A stretch of DNA of 64,000 nucleotides from Chondrus crispus (lineage: Eukaryota > Rhodophyta > Florideophyceae > Gigartinales > Gigartinaceae): assembly GCF_000350225.1 (NCBI RefSeq), contig NW_005179046.1, positions 292,945 through 356,944 on the forward strand, read 5' to 3'. The position numbers and the translations under genes were made by a program. Position 1 is the first letter of the stretch. Each line of letters starts with the position of its first letter. The notes below the pieces were generated by a model. The model saw only the letters and a program-made list of their open reading frames with translations. It was not told the DNA's origin and ran no database searches. Positions 32,244-44,837 of this stretch are shown here, piece after piece.

Positions 32244-33744
32244 ATGGCCTTTTTGCAAGGGTTGTTGGAAATATTTGTCAAACAAATGGACGAAAATACC
32301 AAAGCAGTACGTGCGGTGGAATTGGTACTGCACAAGACGTCAAACACCGAGTATCAACTTGCTGCATCTCTTCAAGCTGGCCAGGGCACCAATGAGCAGC
32401 TTGATGACCATGAAAAGGTGACTCCAAGGAGGAAATTGGAGACACCTGAGACTGGGGTTGCGCACATGACGTCTTGCAATGAATGTGAGACGATGTATAA
32501 CCAGCGCTTGACCCAAAAAGCGACGCCAGAAGTCAGAATTGAGGCCAGCGGCCAAACAAAGAACTTAAATTTTGAATATTGTCTCACATAACCGTATGCA
32601 AACCGCAGACCCCCAGTCACTGGCGGACTACTACAGGCTGCAGGACGCGTACAAAATATACTATCGATCACTAGAAACAGTTAGAGCGGAGCGGCCGGGA
32701 GATAGCATATCCTGTTGCCGCAAAGAAAGCAGGGAACAGACATTGCCGAGGGTTTCCAGTTCGTGAGGGCGTCCACCTGTGGCTCTTGCCGTATGCAATT
32801 ACTGGATATGCGCTTGCTATTTTTGAGAACGTTGCATCTGCTAATCTAAAGGAAAATACGAATAATCTGTGGGACCTTCTTCTAGCTCGTCTTTCCAATT
32901 CCAACCGCCAGAGATGTATGAGAATGGAGTTTCTCAAGATGGCATGGGAAGACTGCAAAGAAGACGTGAGTGGATTTGCTCGACGTCTTCGTGCAGCAGC
33001 ACTTGCACTACCAGAATCAGTCTGAGATGGGCGTTTGCCGGATCGATTTACGCAGTCACTCCACAGACGCCTCCAAAACTATGCCCTCGCAGCACACGGT
33101 CCATTTGACGAGGTTTTCGGACGAGTGGCTATGATGGCCCACACGTCGGTGAGAGACAGCAAAATTCGTACACGTCAGGAGCGTGTAGGGAAAATGAACG
33201 AGACTACCAACATTGAGACCAGGGCAACACTGGTCATTCCCGGCGCCCCCCGAAATTACATTGAAGGCAGTGTACGGAAAGATTGGCGGATGACTGCCTT
33301 GTGCCTCCGCTATGGAAAGGGAGGACATATTGCGGGTCAGCTTTCCCAGCCCGGATCTGCAGAGACGCGGAAGGGAAGCTGGCGGGAAAGTCAAGGAGTG
33401 GGTCGAAGCCTACTCAGGCGCTCCACAAAAAAACAGGACCATTTGACACGCCAGAGAGCATGACCATGTGTTTGTGCCTGGGTAAGCACGACATGCAGGA
33501 TGAAGAAGTCGTCGTGAAGATCGAGGTCGCGAGAGAAGTGGCCGGGGTCCCGGTGGACACCGGTGCAAGCGCGATATGGGTGGATAGGGAGTGGTTTCTA
33601 TCTCATGGAGGCTCCATCATCAAGGATAAGCCCAGTGCCGTGGCTGGTAATGCTCATGCTATTGTCGTCTGCGGAAAGGGAAAACTAGAATTCCAGATGT
33701 GGGGTGTGAGCCTTTCTGAGGCAGTGATAGTGGCGTACAAATAG
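32244..33744 (+). mobile_element. Retrotransposon gag-protease remnant (Ty3/gypsy-like), fossil
   Basis: A gag-like helical region (LWDLLLARLSNSNRQRCMRM, FLKMAWEDCKEDVSGFARRL), a degenerate zinc-knuckle-like segment near 33300 and a retropepsin-like segment (GVPVDTGASAIWVDREWF, about 33540-33600). The DTGA box and its position after a gag-like region support a Ty3/gypsy-type gag-pro. No reverse transcriptase follows: the copia 5' LTR begins within about 430 bp. It is broken in several places. Confidence 0.55.
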
Positions 33745-33789
33745 CCCAGTAAGCTGTTCCTAGTGCCTGCAGGAATGATGTCCTCAATT

Positions 33790-34172
33790 CAGTACTGAGT
33801 ACTCCATTGACGACATAAATTTACGTCTTGTAAGGAGCTTTTTTCTTGGCTTTCGTTCCAGTTTGACCCTATGATTGGCTTTCCCGCTCTTTCTGTAATC
33901 CAAATCGAGGTTCGCATAATCCTGGAATGTGTTCGCTTGCCATAATTTGCAATTTTACACCTCCAGGCCGAAAGCGTCCACCATTCTTGTTTATTCGGAA
34001 GCATGGATCGGTCACCACCCGAGCCTCTTCCGTGCCGTGCAAGATGGGCTGTCGCGAAATACGACTACTTTTGGGAGGATGGAGAGGAACACATTTGATC
34101 TCAACTCGCCTGTCTCTGCACAGTGTCCCATGTTTCAAGACACAAGACCATCCGTGCAGTGCAGCTCGCTTT
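33790..34172. other. Unassigned sequence before the copia 5' LTR
   Basis: A minus-strand frame (33869-34138) has protein-like composition but no motif I recognise. It is the flank into which the copia element inserted. Confidence 0.3.
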
Positions 34173-34747
34173 TGTAAGAATTTTGCAGTTTAAGGCGTTT
34201 CAAGTGAAATCTCGAATTATCGGGAATTTTCGAGGATGTGTCAGCAATGGAGCTGTACTGCCCTGTAACTTGCTGTCAGCCCGCACGCAGGTTAGAACCT
34301 TAATTCCCAGCGCATCCCGCGCACAGTATCCTTGCTGTAATGGTTACATTTAGTGTAACCACTGCCTAACACGTAGTTTTATTGGTAGTTGTGTATTTTG
34401 CGGAGCTGTATAGGTTTTCACCCGAGCTACTAAGCCACGGTTTCCTGTACCAGCTTATATTTTAGAACTCCATAAAAGGCTGAGTTCGTGTGAGATTAAA
34501 GGATTAACCTCACCCGTTGTCAACCAAAAATCAGAGATTCAACGAGAAGTATTTCCTCAGAACGAACTAGCCGATGTAGTGTTCACCTCGGACAGGTTGT
34601 CCCCAACGCCCATCGGGGGGTAGCTTTGGACATCGGTGAGTAGTTGTCCAATCCGAGTTTCATTCTAAAGGGGTGCTCCCGACGAGCACCTATCAAGCAA
34701 TCAAATCACCTTTACAGTGTAACAGCTGTGAGGTGGGGTTTTTGCCA
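34173..34747 (+). repeat. Copia 5' LTR
   Basis: Begins TGTAAGAATT and ends near ...TTTTTGCCA. Matches 41321-41869 plus 42796-42821. It contains TGCTGTAATGGTTACATT with an inverted partner (GTTACATTTAGTGTAAC), and ATAAAAGG near 34470 as a possible promoter. Confidence 0.8.
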
Positions 34748-34792
34748 CATTGCGCAATCGAGCAAAACTCCATTAAGTTACTGTCTCTGTTT

Positions 34793-35872
34793 AAGTACTT
34801 GTGGGCTGGAGTGACAGGTGTAGTGCAAAGCGCCTGTCAGGCAGAGACCAAGGCCCGACGGTCCAACACAAACAACAAGAACAAAAACAACAACTGCCAA
34901 CGGCACAGCGCTACGGAGTGTTCGAAGCTCCCTGTCCTCTTTAAGCGGGTTTGCGGCCCGCAGTAGCTCGGATCCCTGATAGGGGGGCAAAGAGAAGGGC
35001 CCAGCCCTGGATCGGTGAATGGTGGTAGAGACTTGTAAAGGCAACTGCTCGACGAGTTCGGAGGGGTGTCTAGGTAAACCTGGTCCGATGGGTCGTAAAT
35101 CCAATGCTCGAAGAGCGCCTTGTACACCTCATACCCTTGATAAGGTCTTCGACGGGGACGTCGCAACGTAGCCCGTCCGGAAAGAAGAAACAAAGCAGCG
35201 CTGCACCGTCGTACTGCCCGATGGCAAAGTACCAACACCGGATCGGTTGCAACCAGATTCCGATGGAACCAACGCTGAGAAAAGCACCACTGATGCACCA
35301 ACACAGAAGCCCGATAGCTAATGACGTCACGTTGCGGATCGCAATCCTACAAGGTGGGACCAACTCAAGATTAAGGGAAATTAGGATAGGGAAGTAAAGG
35401 AAAATTGATAAGGAAAAAGGAGACCCCCGAGCGCAAAGGATGCCGTAGGCTAGAGTAGAAGGGAATGTCTTGTAAAAGATGGACTTCGACCAAGGCCATA
35501 TCAAACTCTGGCAACTCGGGTTACCTTTACTGACTTGGTGGTCAGAGGGCTAAGGTATATATCGCCCCGCCGGAGCCACTACAGAGCTCGTGGCGCTAGA
35601 TCCTAGATCTAATCTAATGTCAGCAAAATTAATGCCAACTAATTAACTAAATAAAATAAAATAATTAAAAATTAAAACTGTGCAATTATCCACACGTGTG
35701 TCCCCAACCCGGACTACTTGTCATATCCAATTATTTTCCTTTCATTCCAACCCCATGTAGAGCCCATTATTGCACTACAACAGGTACTAGTTGTCTGTTG
35801 AAGTACCTGTGGGCTAGAGTGCCAGGTACAATTTGTCTGTGTTGAATACCTGCGGGCTGGAGTGCCAGGTAT
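34793..35872 (+). repeat. Tandem repeat in the copia leader, split by R1 copy 3
   Basis: About three imperfect units of about 43 bp with the core GTACCTGTGGGCTRGAGTGC at about 34796, 35801 and 35847. R1 copy 3 separates the first unit from the other two. Confidence 0.6.
34819..35779 (+). repeat. R1 repeat copy 3 (LTR-like), inside the copia leader
   Basis: 961 bp starting TGTAGTGCAA and ending in the exact complement TTGCACTACA, flanked on both sides by ACAGG (34814-34818 and 35780-35784). Aligned with R1 copies 1 and 2 in outline and closely with copy 4; it lacks the 72-bp palindrome. A GGTATATATCGCC box lies near 35555. Fossil, younger than the copia element it interrupts. Confidence 0.75.
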
Positions 35873-38800
35873 CTGAACGTGCTCTGGCGCTGAGTTATTA
35901 TACTTCTTGGGTGCGATGCCTGTGTACCAAGATCTGTTGCTCGAAGCGTCGCTCCCCCACCGCTCTGTTTGAGGCGGATAACGGTGTCACTCGAAAGAGC
36001 TGGTGGAGTGGCCAGGGCCTGAGGTGGACGGGAAGGGTGGCGAGCGAGGAGCACAAACGCTCTCTCGCCTCACTGTTTTTCTGCTGCTTGCTGTTGGCTT
36101 GGTAGCGAGTGGCGAACTGTCTTTAAGTCGCATTGTTTGGATCGGGGCCTTGCCAGGGGTAGTGAAGCTTTAAAATGGTATCGTGCTACGTTCCTGCAAG
36201 AGATCAGTCTGAGGTTAAAGGCTGTCGTGCAGTTTGCTGTATAGCCTCTCTAAGGAAGTCTCGTAAGGATCAAAAAGCGCCTTTCTTTGAGAACGCAGAG
36301 AAGGGTAGAATGCCGAAATCGTATCCTGACCCGGACTGTATCCGGGCGTCATAGGTCGGACCTCAACCACCTACAGGGGCTGCAGGCGTCGGGAGTCAGA
36401 CTCCAAAGAACCTACTTGTAAGGGCTACAGGCGCCAAGGGTCGGACCCGGACAAGTGAACAAGGAAGTTGTCGATCGACTTCAGAATGCCACCGATCTAC
36501 CTTCGTCGTCCAATATGGTCTTCTCCGTCTTTGACAGAATAGAAGCAAAATGGCTTCCCAGTCGCAGACTTCTCCGTCAGATCAGGCCTTGTTCTGCCAC
36601 ACGGTGGACATGGCTTCTTTAACTCGAGCACAAGCGGGCTTTATCAACTCCGTCCGCATGCTCGACGATAAAAGCAGATCTGGACCACTTTCTTCAGAGG
36701 AACTTAAGGCTGCCGTGGCCGAGATGTTCCCTCCGGCCGTACTATTTGGTGATTAGATCAACGCTTTACCGTACGCTCACCGTGCTCTTCGGACTTGGCT
36801 TGACACCAATGGTGCCAACCTCACTCAGCACCGTGGCTAGCGGATTCCTCTCACTTCAGCAACAAGCCTCTATGAAGAGGCTGAAGACCGGGACATCTTC
36901 GAAACATTTGCTCGTGAGCTTGTAGCAGCTGGAAAGAAAAGCGGACCAATGAGGCACAAGCTCACCACAAACGTCGATGCTAGCGCTGCTCATAAGATTG
37001 CAATGCGTTTCAAGGACAAGAGACAGAAGTTTTCAGGAGCAGTTCGAGAGTTCTTCAACGACTTTGTTGCGGATTACACACGTGCCGCTAGTGACTACGA
37101 CCTATCTTCCATGCAGAAGCTTCAGTACATGCATAACCTATTCACTGGTGATGCAAAGCGCTTCTAAAACAAGATCGAGTCATACGCAGCGACGTTCCCG
37201 CAAGCAGTAGAGATGATTAAAAAAGAGTATAATTCTTGCGTCCGCCAAGATCGGTGCAAGAATTATCTCTCGTCTCTCCGTGTGACCAAGTTTGTTGCAG
37301 ATGGACTTGAAACCTCTGCTGCCCTTGAGAAGACATACAAGGTGATCACAAAGCTTGCTCCGCAGGTCCCGCAATCACATCGTAGCGAGGCTCACAAGGT
37401 GGAATTTCTTCGCAGAGCCGTTGTCGGATATGACTGGGCTACAGAACCACTTTCGCGTATCTCTACACACAACCTGTCTTTCCAGATGTTATATGGTGAG
37501 TTAGAGTCTGCACTTCATCTTGCCAAGGAAGGACAGCTAGCGAGGGTTCGGCACTCAGTATCCGTCAAGACTGCGAAGAACGAAGACGACTTCTTTGGCA
37601 TGTTGCCCCAAAGTCAAGGGCGATACCTGAACAGACACCAAGGTCTTAGGACTCGACCTCCTACGCAGGGTTATCACGCACAGCAGTCAAAAGAAACATT
37701 TTGCAGGAATGACCCACTTAAAGTTATGGGTTGTTTCAATTGCGGTGAACCTATTCATCGAATAAGTGACTGTTCAAAAGCCAAAAATTCTGCTGTTGCC
37801 ACAAAACTTTGACTAGTGTACTATGCTAAGAAGCGCCAGCAGACGCCTTCCTCTCATATGGTTCTCTATGAACTCTGCCCCCAGCTGGACTCCGGACAAA
37901 CGAATGATCCGGATGATCAGTACGACTTGGGGCATGTCTTTGAGATTGACCAGAGCCACGGAAACGATGCTGGAGTGTTCGATCCTGAAGGTGAGGACGA
38001 CACGGCTTCTGAGGAAACCGATATTGAAAATTCGGATTTTCCTCTGAGGGACTAAGTCGTCTACTTTCTCTCAATAAAAGACGATCCGATGACTCTAACA
38101 CCACGGAATCAATCTATGCTTGCGATGCTCGTGAACTAGAAGCATTTTCTAGTTTACAAGCTGAAGAGTTTCACGGAGCTTGCATAGAAACAGGAGCTCA
38201 AAAGAGTGTCATCGGAATGCAGCTAAAGGCATATTGTCGCCTCGTGAGTCAGGATCTGGTGCTTAAAGGTCAGGAAAGTGATCGAAATTTCATGTTTGGC
38301 AAACAGTCGCATGTCAGTTTGGGTTTGTTCGAAATTCGTATTTCCGTCGGTGATGTGCACTACGTAAAGCTGTCAGTTAACGTGGTCGACATTAATGTCC
38401 CGCTACTGCTGGGGCTAGACATCATGTCGGAACATAGAATTGTCGTCCACGTTGCTGATGGATTGCTCTTCAGCAAAAGTTATTGTTGGAAACTCCCCAT
38501 TGATCGGAAACTTCGGCATTTGTACATAAACCGAAAGTCATCAGTTCTGTACACGTCTTTGGAGTTGACGAAAATCCATCGTCATTTTTTCCATGCCAAT
38601 CCCGACAGAGTTCTCGACCTAATGAAGAGAGCTGAGGACGCCGAAGTAACACTGCAGACTCACCGCGCTTTGAAAGACATCTCTCCGACTTGTGCTATAG
38701 GTCAGAGGCTTGCTAAGGCACCTAGTCGTTTCAGGGTTGCTCTACCGAATGAGGACGTGATATTCAACAGAGCTGTGTACATGGACTTGATGAAACTTGA

Positions 38801-41320
38801 TGGAAAATCTACTTTGCATATCGTCGATTAAGGCCCCTCTTTACTGCTGCCGCATTCCTCAGCGAAGGCAAAACAGCAGATGATGTCTAGAATGTCTACA
38901 TGCGCTCCTGGGTCATTTCTTAAGTCGTTTTTTTGAAATGGTCCGTTGCGATCAAGGTCCTCAGTTCACGTCAGAACGGTGGAGGAGTTTGCCCTTGAAG
39001 GCTGTAATACGTCAAGATGAGTCCGGAGTCGAGAGCTATAATGCACTAGGCGCTGGAGAAAGGTATCACTCCTTCCTGCGCCAGATATATCCCAAGTTCC
39101 GTGCTGAGCATCCTAACCTAGCTCATGACTATGCTCTCTCTCTTTCCGTGAAGTCCATGAACGAAATAGCCGGGCAAAATGGACGCTGTCCTATGCTCCT
39201 CGTATTCGGCGTACTTCTGCGGATGCCACTGGCGACAAAGGACTTGCCTGAACAACGCGAACGCGTGAACGCGATGAAGACCGCAAGGTCAGAAATGGTT
39301 AAGCATGTTGTGGGAGCTCGTCTGTCTACGGCACAGAGAAGCAATGTTCCTGGAGCAGCAAATTCGGAAACTAAAGCAGGATGTGATGTACTTGTATGTC
39401 GTGAACTTCCGGATGAATGGCGCGGACTTTTCCGGGTGTTGAGTTGTGACGGGAAACAAGTGGTTCTCGATGTTTACGGTCTTCACAGCACTTTTTCTGT
39501 TGACAAGGTCAAGCCGCACAGGATACCTTCCGTTAATTCTGAGCAACCGTCGCCACCAGATCCAACTCAGATCCAGGCCTCGAATGTGCCTGACCATGGT
39601 GCAAACATCGGTGGTGCTTCTATTAATGATCCAGCCGTGGTTGCCGTGAATACGATCTTTACGGGGATTCATGGTAACTTCAAAGATCTCAAGCATCATG
39701 GTGATATTTCTGAGCCGTGCAACGAAGCTCTGTCAACTTATCTGACTGAAGTCTTGAAGGTAGGTGATCGAAGAGAAGATAGCGAGCCATTCCTTTCTGT
39801 GAAACAAAAGGAAGTGGACGGTCTGACGTCGAGAGGCACTTTCACGAAGGTAAAGCAGTGGGACGTTCCGAAAGATGCAAGAATTCTTGGCGGGAGGTTT
39901 GTCTGTACTTTGAAAAACCAAGGAACTGACAAGGAAAATGCCAAAGCTCGCTACGTTGCTCAAGGACACAGGGACAAAGAAAAGCCCTTTATTGTCCATA
40001 ATGTCACAAAATTGCACCAGAGCTCGGTCAAGATCCTAGTTTCCACTTGTGCAGTTCTCAACTTTCTCATCTTCACTTATGAAGTTACTCAGGCATATCT
40101 CCAAAGCGATGAGAAGTTGACAAGGGAGATTTACCTCAAGCGGAAGAAGCAGGATCAAAAGTTCTTTGTGGTCACTGACCAAGAACTGCTTCGGCTTTTG
40201 AGAGCTCTATATGGTATCAATGACGCTGGGGACTACTGGAGTTTCACTTTAGACACTCACGTCAAGTCCGATTTGCAGATGGTTCCGCTCGAGACTGATC
40301 CGTCGCTCTACCTGAAGAACGGTACTAATTGCGTAGAAGGACTTCTCGGTGCATATATATATGACTGCTTACTCGGCAGAGATGAGCGTTTTCAAGAGCT
40401 GACTAAGGACATGCTGTTGAAGTTTGACTCTAGACCCAGAGAATGGGACAATGTCGAGTTCTTAGGAACTCAAATTCGGACTTCATGGATGCATGCTGAC
40501 GGATGCAAAGCTCGAGTGTTCTCCGTAGGGCAGCCAGACCATCTCTCTAAGATTTGCAAGATTCCGACAGACGTCAGTTTCGAAAGATTCAGATCAGTTC
40601 GCGCATCTTTCACCTGGCTAGCTGATGTCTGCTGCGCGATCAATCGATCAGCCCAAGTCACTGAAGAAACGTTCTACAAGCGGCATGTTGAAGAGATGAA
40701 CTGTGCTATACACCGTGTTAGATCATCGCTGGACCTGTTTCTAACCTATGGTCCACTTTATTACGAAACTGTTCACCTTAGGGCATACACGGGGGCCTCT
40801 TTCGAGACCAACGACGACCATTCGTCGCAGCTTGGATATGTCGTCTTGGTATGTGATGCCTCGGATAAGTGTCACGTCTTGGACTTCGCCAGTCGTAAAT
40901 GCAAACCTGTCGCAAGGTCTTTCGTGTCAGGAGAGATATACGCGTTCGCCGAAGGATTCGATGATGTGTTTGCCATTTGAAACGTATTGGAGAAACTCTA
41001 CAATCGTAAGATCCCTATTACGATGCTTACCGATTCGAAGCAGATGTTCGACGTGATGACAAAGGACTCCCACACAGCAGAGAAGCGCTTGATGATTGAT
41101 ATAGCCGCATCTCGAGAAGCTTAAAACCAGCACGAGATATCGAACGTGGGATTGGTATTGTCAGAGCACAAATCGCTGATGGATTAACAAAGGTCAATAG
41201 ATGTAAGGCCTTGGAGGAAGTTGTGAAAACTGGTTTCGACAAGAACACAGTTCAGCATTGGATCTTCCCTCGTATTGAATGAGTTTGTGGACTACGTGTT
41301 TGGTTTTTGAGAGGTGGCGG

Positions 41321-42821
41321 TGTAAGAATTATGCAGTGTGAGGCGATTCCAGTGTAATCTCGAATTATCGGGAATTTTCGAGGATGTGCCAGCAATGGAG
41401 CTGTACTGCCCTGCAACTTGCTGTCAGCCCGCATGCGGGTTAAAACCTTAATTCCCCAACGCATCCAGTGCACAGTATCCTTGCTGTAATGGTTACATTT
41501 AGTGTAACCACTGCCTAACACGTAGTTTTATTGGTAGTTGTGTATTTTGCTGAGCTGTGTAGGTTTTCACCCGAGCTACTAAGCCACGGTTTCCTGTACC
41601 AGCTTATATTTTAGAACTCCATAAAAGGCTGAGTTCGTGTGAGATTAAAGGATTAACCTCACCCATTATCAACCAAAAATCAGAGATTCAACGAGAAGTA
41701 TTTCCTCAGAACGAACTAGCCGATCTAGTGTTCACCTCGGACAGGTTGTCCCCAACGCCCATCGGGGGGTAGCTTTGGACATCGGTGAGTAGTTGTCCAA
41801 TCCGAGTTTCATTCTAGAAGGGGTGCTCCCGACGAGCACCTATCAAGCAATCAAATCAGCTTTACAGTGTACAGTGGGTTGGCGATAATTGAAACCCCGG
41901 ATAATTGCAACATCGCGATAATTGAAACGGAATCTTGGGAACGACCTTGGTGGTCACCCAAAAATATCTAAAAAATAAGCTTGTTTCAATTCCGATAATT
42001 GAAACGTTTCAATAACGATCCCAGAAGGTCAGCCCCCTCAACTCACCCCCAAAACACCCAAACAGAACGACAAATCTACAAAAAAATGAAACGGCACCCG
42101 TTATAAATCATTTACCGTTACAGGAACAGGATAACCGTTTTCTTCAAATGAACTATATTCCTTAAACAAGCTATCCCTGTTAGCACAAAAAAATACTAAA
42201 ATGTGAAGTCTTCACTTAGGGACACCTCCCGAACACAGTTCCATCTTGGCCACACTCTCTCCCTTGATCCCAACTCTCAACCGTTTCCCCTATTCCTCCT
42301 TCACTGCCAAGCATCACCATGAAATATACCACGCTTTCCCTGATTCAAAAAAGCAGATTTGCGAGCAGTATGTCGCACTAAACGATGAGGGCAAAAAACC
42401 GACCCTACAAGTATTGGGGGTTTGGGCAAAAGAAAAATTCAGACAGTTTAGAGGACAGTGAGGAACATACTGAAGAAGACAATTTGCTTCCCTGCGCCAA
42501 AGAGCAGCTGCGTGTACTTGCGCTAGCTAAGCGCATTTGTGTCTCCAGTGGGCAGGCTGATGAGGGCCTTTTACGAGGAATTCGGAAAGTGCAGGCTGTG
42601 GTCCGTCAGGACATGTATCAGGGCCAGAGGCAAACCAAGATAGATGCCTTTTTTAAATAAAATAGTGGGTTTTGGAGGGTGCCATATGATTGACTAGAGG
42701 ACGAGTTTATCATACCATTTGATAATTGAAAAATTGCGATAATTGAAACAAGAACCCTGCCACCGACGTGTTGCAATTATCGCGAACCTACTGTAACAGC
42801 TGTGAGGCGGGGGTTTTCCCA
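41321..42821 (+). repeat. Copia 3' LTR, interrupted by a pogo-like element
   Basis: 41321-41869 aligns with 34173-34719, and 42796-42821 aligns with the last 27 bases of the 5' LTR. The intervening block is a DNA transposon at a TA site. Confidence 0.8.
41872..42793 (+). mobile_element. pogo/Tigger-like Tc1-mariner element, internally deleted
   Basis: 922 bp between TA duplications (41870-41871 and 42794-42795). Left end CAGTGGGTTGGCGATAATTG and right end the complement of CAGTAGGTTCGCGATAATTG, a 24-bp inverted repeat with a few mismatches. The GATAATTGAAAC motif recurs at about 41883, 41902, 41917, 41994, 42722 and 42737, as subterminal transposase-binding sites do. Coding remains: 42246-42461 encodes 71 residues including KKQICEQYVALNDEGKKPTL and VWAKEKF, a CENP-B/pogo-type HTH. 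42385-42660 in another frame gives a C-terminal end (LRVLALAKRICVSSGQADEG ... KIDAFFK). The DDE catalytic core is absent, so the element is non-autonomous. The 5' LTR gives the empty site GTGTAACAGC. Confidence 0.8.
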
Positions 42822-43074
42822 TAGCCTTCTAGGAAGGAATCATTGCTGGATGTGCAGTAGGATCCAATTGCATTCGGCCGGGAATTTAATCTTACAACCA
42901 TTACGGCACATTTTGCCAATCACATTGGTGTCGAATACGGGTCGTTACTGTCATTCAAATTCGAGAGCATGCTTTATACTGCTCACATAAATGCACAGAA
43001 TTTTTGATCTTCAGAACTTGTCGGAAGTTCGGACTTTGAACCATACTTTTCCCTTTTTTGGAGATTTCACACTT
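42822..43074. other. Flank downstream of the copia element
   Basis: No coding sequence. Contains CATTGCTGGATG (42841-42852), shared with 47982 and 51551. Confidence 0.35.
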
Positions 43075-43189
43075 CTGTTGCCACCAACATGCACCTCATC
43101 GCCCCCTAACCGCAACATTATCTCTTTTACTACAAAAATGGGATATTTTGCGTTTAGGGGGGCAATCAGGAGCATTTTAGTGGCAACAG
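43075..43189. mobile_element. Foldback MITE, about 115 bp
   Basis: Two arms of about 42 nt (43075-43116 and 43148-43189) are inverted copies with a few mismatches, starting CTGTTGCCAC and ending GTGGCAACAG. One arm is found again at 44862-44905. A flanking duplication was not identified. Confidence 0.65.
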
Positions 43190-43303
43190 ACGGGTGGAAT
43201 TGACTTTTCTATTGTGAACAGGATCCGAATCCTGAATTGTTGTTGCAAGAGCGGGGCAAAAGAGAGAAAAACAGCAGCATAATGGACCCGAAAAGCGAGA
43301 TGT

Positions 43304-43370
43304 CAAAGCAAAAACCAGCCTGATAAGTCACGCCCTGAGGGCGTGTCCTAACAGACTGGTTTTTGCTTTG
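43304..43370. repeat. 32-bp hairpin, loop TGA
   Basis: CAAAGCAAAAACCAG... pairs with ...CTGGTTTTTGCTTTG: 28 of 32 positions pair, with centre GCCC-TGA-GGGC. Confidence 0.8.
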
Positions 43371-43529
43371 CCTTGCCCGGTTTTACCAGGAATGCTTTTA
43401 AATTCTTAACAAATACCGTATGGTTCTTAAGCCCTTGCTTTTCTTAAACACATAAATTAAAACGTAGGAGCCACTCAAAGCACGCCAAATCACTTCTTTG
43501 GGCAAAGCAAAGCAAACCGCTGCAAAAAG

Positions 43530-43572
43530 GAGCATGTTAAGACACACCCTGAGGGCTTGTCTTAACATGCTC
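43530..43572. repeat. 15-bp perfect hairpin related to 43304-43370
   Basis: GAGCATGTTAAGACA pairs exactly with TGTCTTAACATGCTC around a centre CCC-TGA-GGG. The central sequence (GACACACCCTGAGGGC) resembles that of the first hairpin (GTCACGCCCTGAGGGC). Confidence 0.8.
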
Positions 43573-44276
43573 ACCTTCGGATCTCTCTTGTCGCACGTCC
43601 AAAACAACAAAGTCGAAGTTTGTGGTCGGTATAGTCGTGTAAATGACTAGGAACGGAGGAATTTGGGGGATCTCAAGCACGAAATTTCCAGAACGAACGA
43701 TAATTTTGGGGATATCTCAAGCATGTTTCCATAATCTTTTCAAAATGCGCGTACTCCCTCAAACTATGGCCCAGGCAATTTGACACCTAGCTATCACTGT
43801 GGAAGAGGGATTAACACATCTTTTTGACGTTTTCTGCGTATTTACTCGTAACACAACGTTGTGTCAAATTGTCAACCTTGTCAAGACGTCGCAAGGAGCA
43901 GAAAACCAAATGTCGGAGAACCTAAGGAATAATATACGTTCGTTCGAGCCTCAGAAAATGCTTATGAGGGTTGTTCTTCTGCAAAGGTCAAACTTTTTTC
44001 GTCGTCGAGAAAGCGCCCTATCTTGTTCATCTCCGGTCCCACCCCGCACAGAGAAACAGCTAGCACACCTAATTCAGCGAACGCGCGTATGTCACTCCTC
44101 AGTCCGTTTCTTAGATGGGACATCTCAAATGGCGGCGACAGTAGCCAGTCAGCAGAATCGAACGGTGCTGCCCATGTCACACTTAGCAATATTCCCCAAA
44201 CCCTCCATTATTCTTTGCTTACTCTACAGACGGTTCTGGGTTTCCGTGTTGACATGGAATTGCTGTTCTAATCGAG
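43573..44276. other. Unassigned sequence upstream of the MULE-like remnant
   Basis: A plus frame 43799-44311 (170 codons) has no recognisable motif and may be chance. Confidence 0.25.
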
Positions 44277-44672
44277 AAGCATGGAGCAAGCAATCTTCAT
44301 CGCCTTATTGAAGAGCGCCACCTAACGGCAGCTTGGTTTAAACAATACGAAAATGATGACTACCACCTTCCTTCTCAAGCTTGCGTCGATGATGTAATAT
44401 GGAATGCAAAGAAGCTCGTTGCGAAGAGGCAGGAACTGCAAATTCTCAAAGGCTTGCTGCCATCACGTGGGCGTCCGGTCAAGAGGGCCGGGAGACCTAA
44501 GAAAAACTGGTACGAAAAAGGCCCTGCCGCAAAGAAGAAGCGGGTGTACTCCTGTTCCTTGTGTCGGATGTCGGATCAAACAGTGAAAGACTGCTCTCTG
44601 AACAGGTATTTGGGGATACCACAGAGTAGCCCATCCTTCAGTACCGCCGCAGTATCCGAAGTTACCCGTTAG
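44277..44672 (+). mobile_element. C-terminal remnant of a MULE-like transposase
   Basis: One frame reads HGASNLHRLIEERHLTAAWF, ACVDDVIWNAKKLVAKRQE, then SRGRPVKRAGRPKKN and YSCSLCRMSDQTVKDC before a stop. A GRPxK-rich linker followed by a CX2CX4HX4C knuckle is the usual end of MULE-type transposases. Here the His position is Gln. Only the C-terminus is present. Direct-repeat sequences at 43040-43116 and 44838-44905 bracket it. Confidence 0.4.
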
Positions 44673-44837
44673 TTAGTACACTTTATTGCACTGTCCACGA
44701 TTTTCAACTGTTGACGCACCTCTTTACCCACAAATTCCTTTCCTGTCACCTCAGACTTGATATGGTCACCACAGTGATCCTTACAAATAAACCGCTATCG
44801 GATGGGTGCTTCTTGCAAAGTTACCACCGTCACCGTT

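Larger units (their letters stand above)
34173..42821 (+). mobile_element. Ty1/copia retrotransposon with both LTRs, fossil, containing two later insertions
   Basis: LTRs at 34173-34747 and 41321-42821 (the second interrupted). Leader to about 36540; gag region 36550-37812 with zinc knuckle CFNCGEPIHRISDC; protease-like segment near 38180; integrase remains 38520-39700; reverse transcriptase (RYVAQGHRDKEKPF, YEVTQAYLQSDE, LLRALYGINDAGDYW) and RNase H (LRAYTGASF...QLGYVVLV) to about 41280. The order gag-PR-IN-RT-RH is copia. The two LTRs match closely over most of their length and differ by a few per cent, suggesting moderate age. An R1 copy lies in the leader and a pogo-like element in the 3' LTR. 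Without these the element would be about 6.8 kb. It is broken, with several breaks. Confidence 0.85.
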
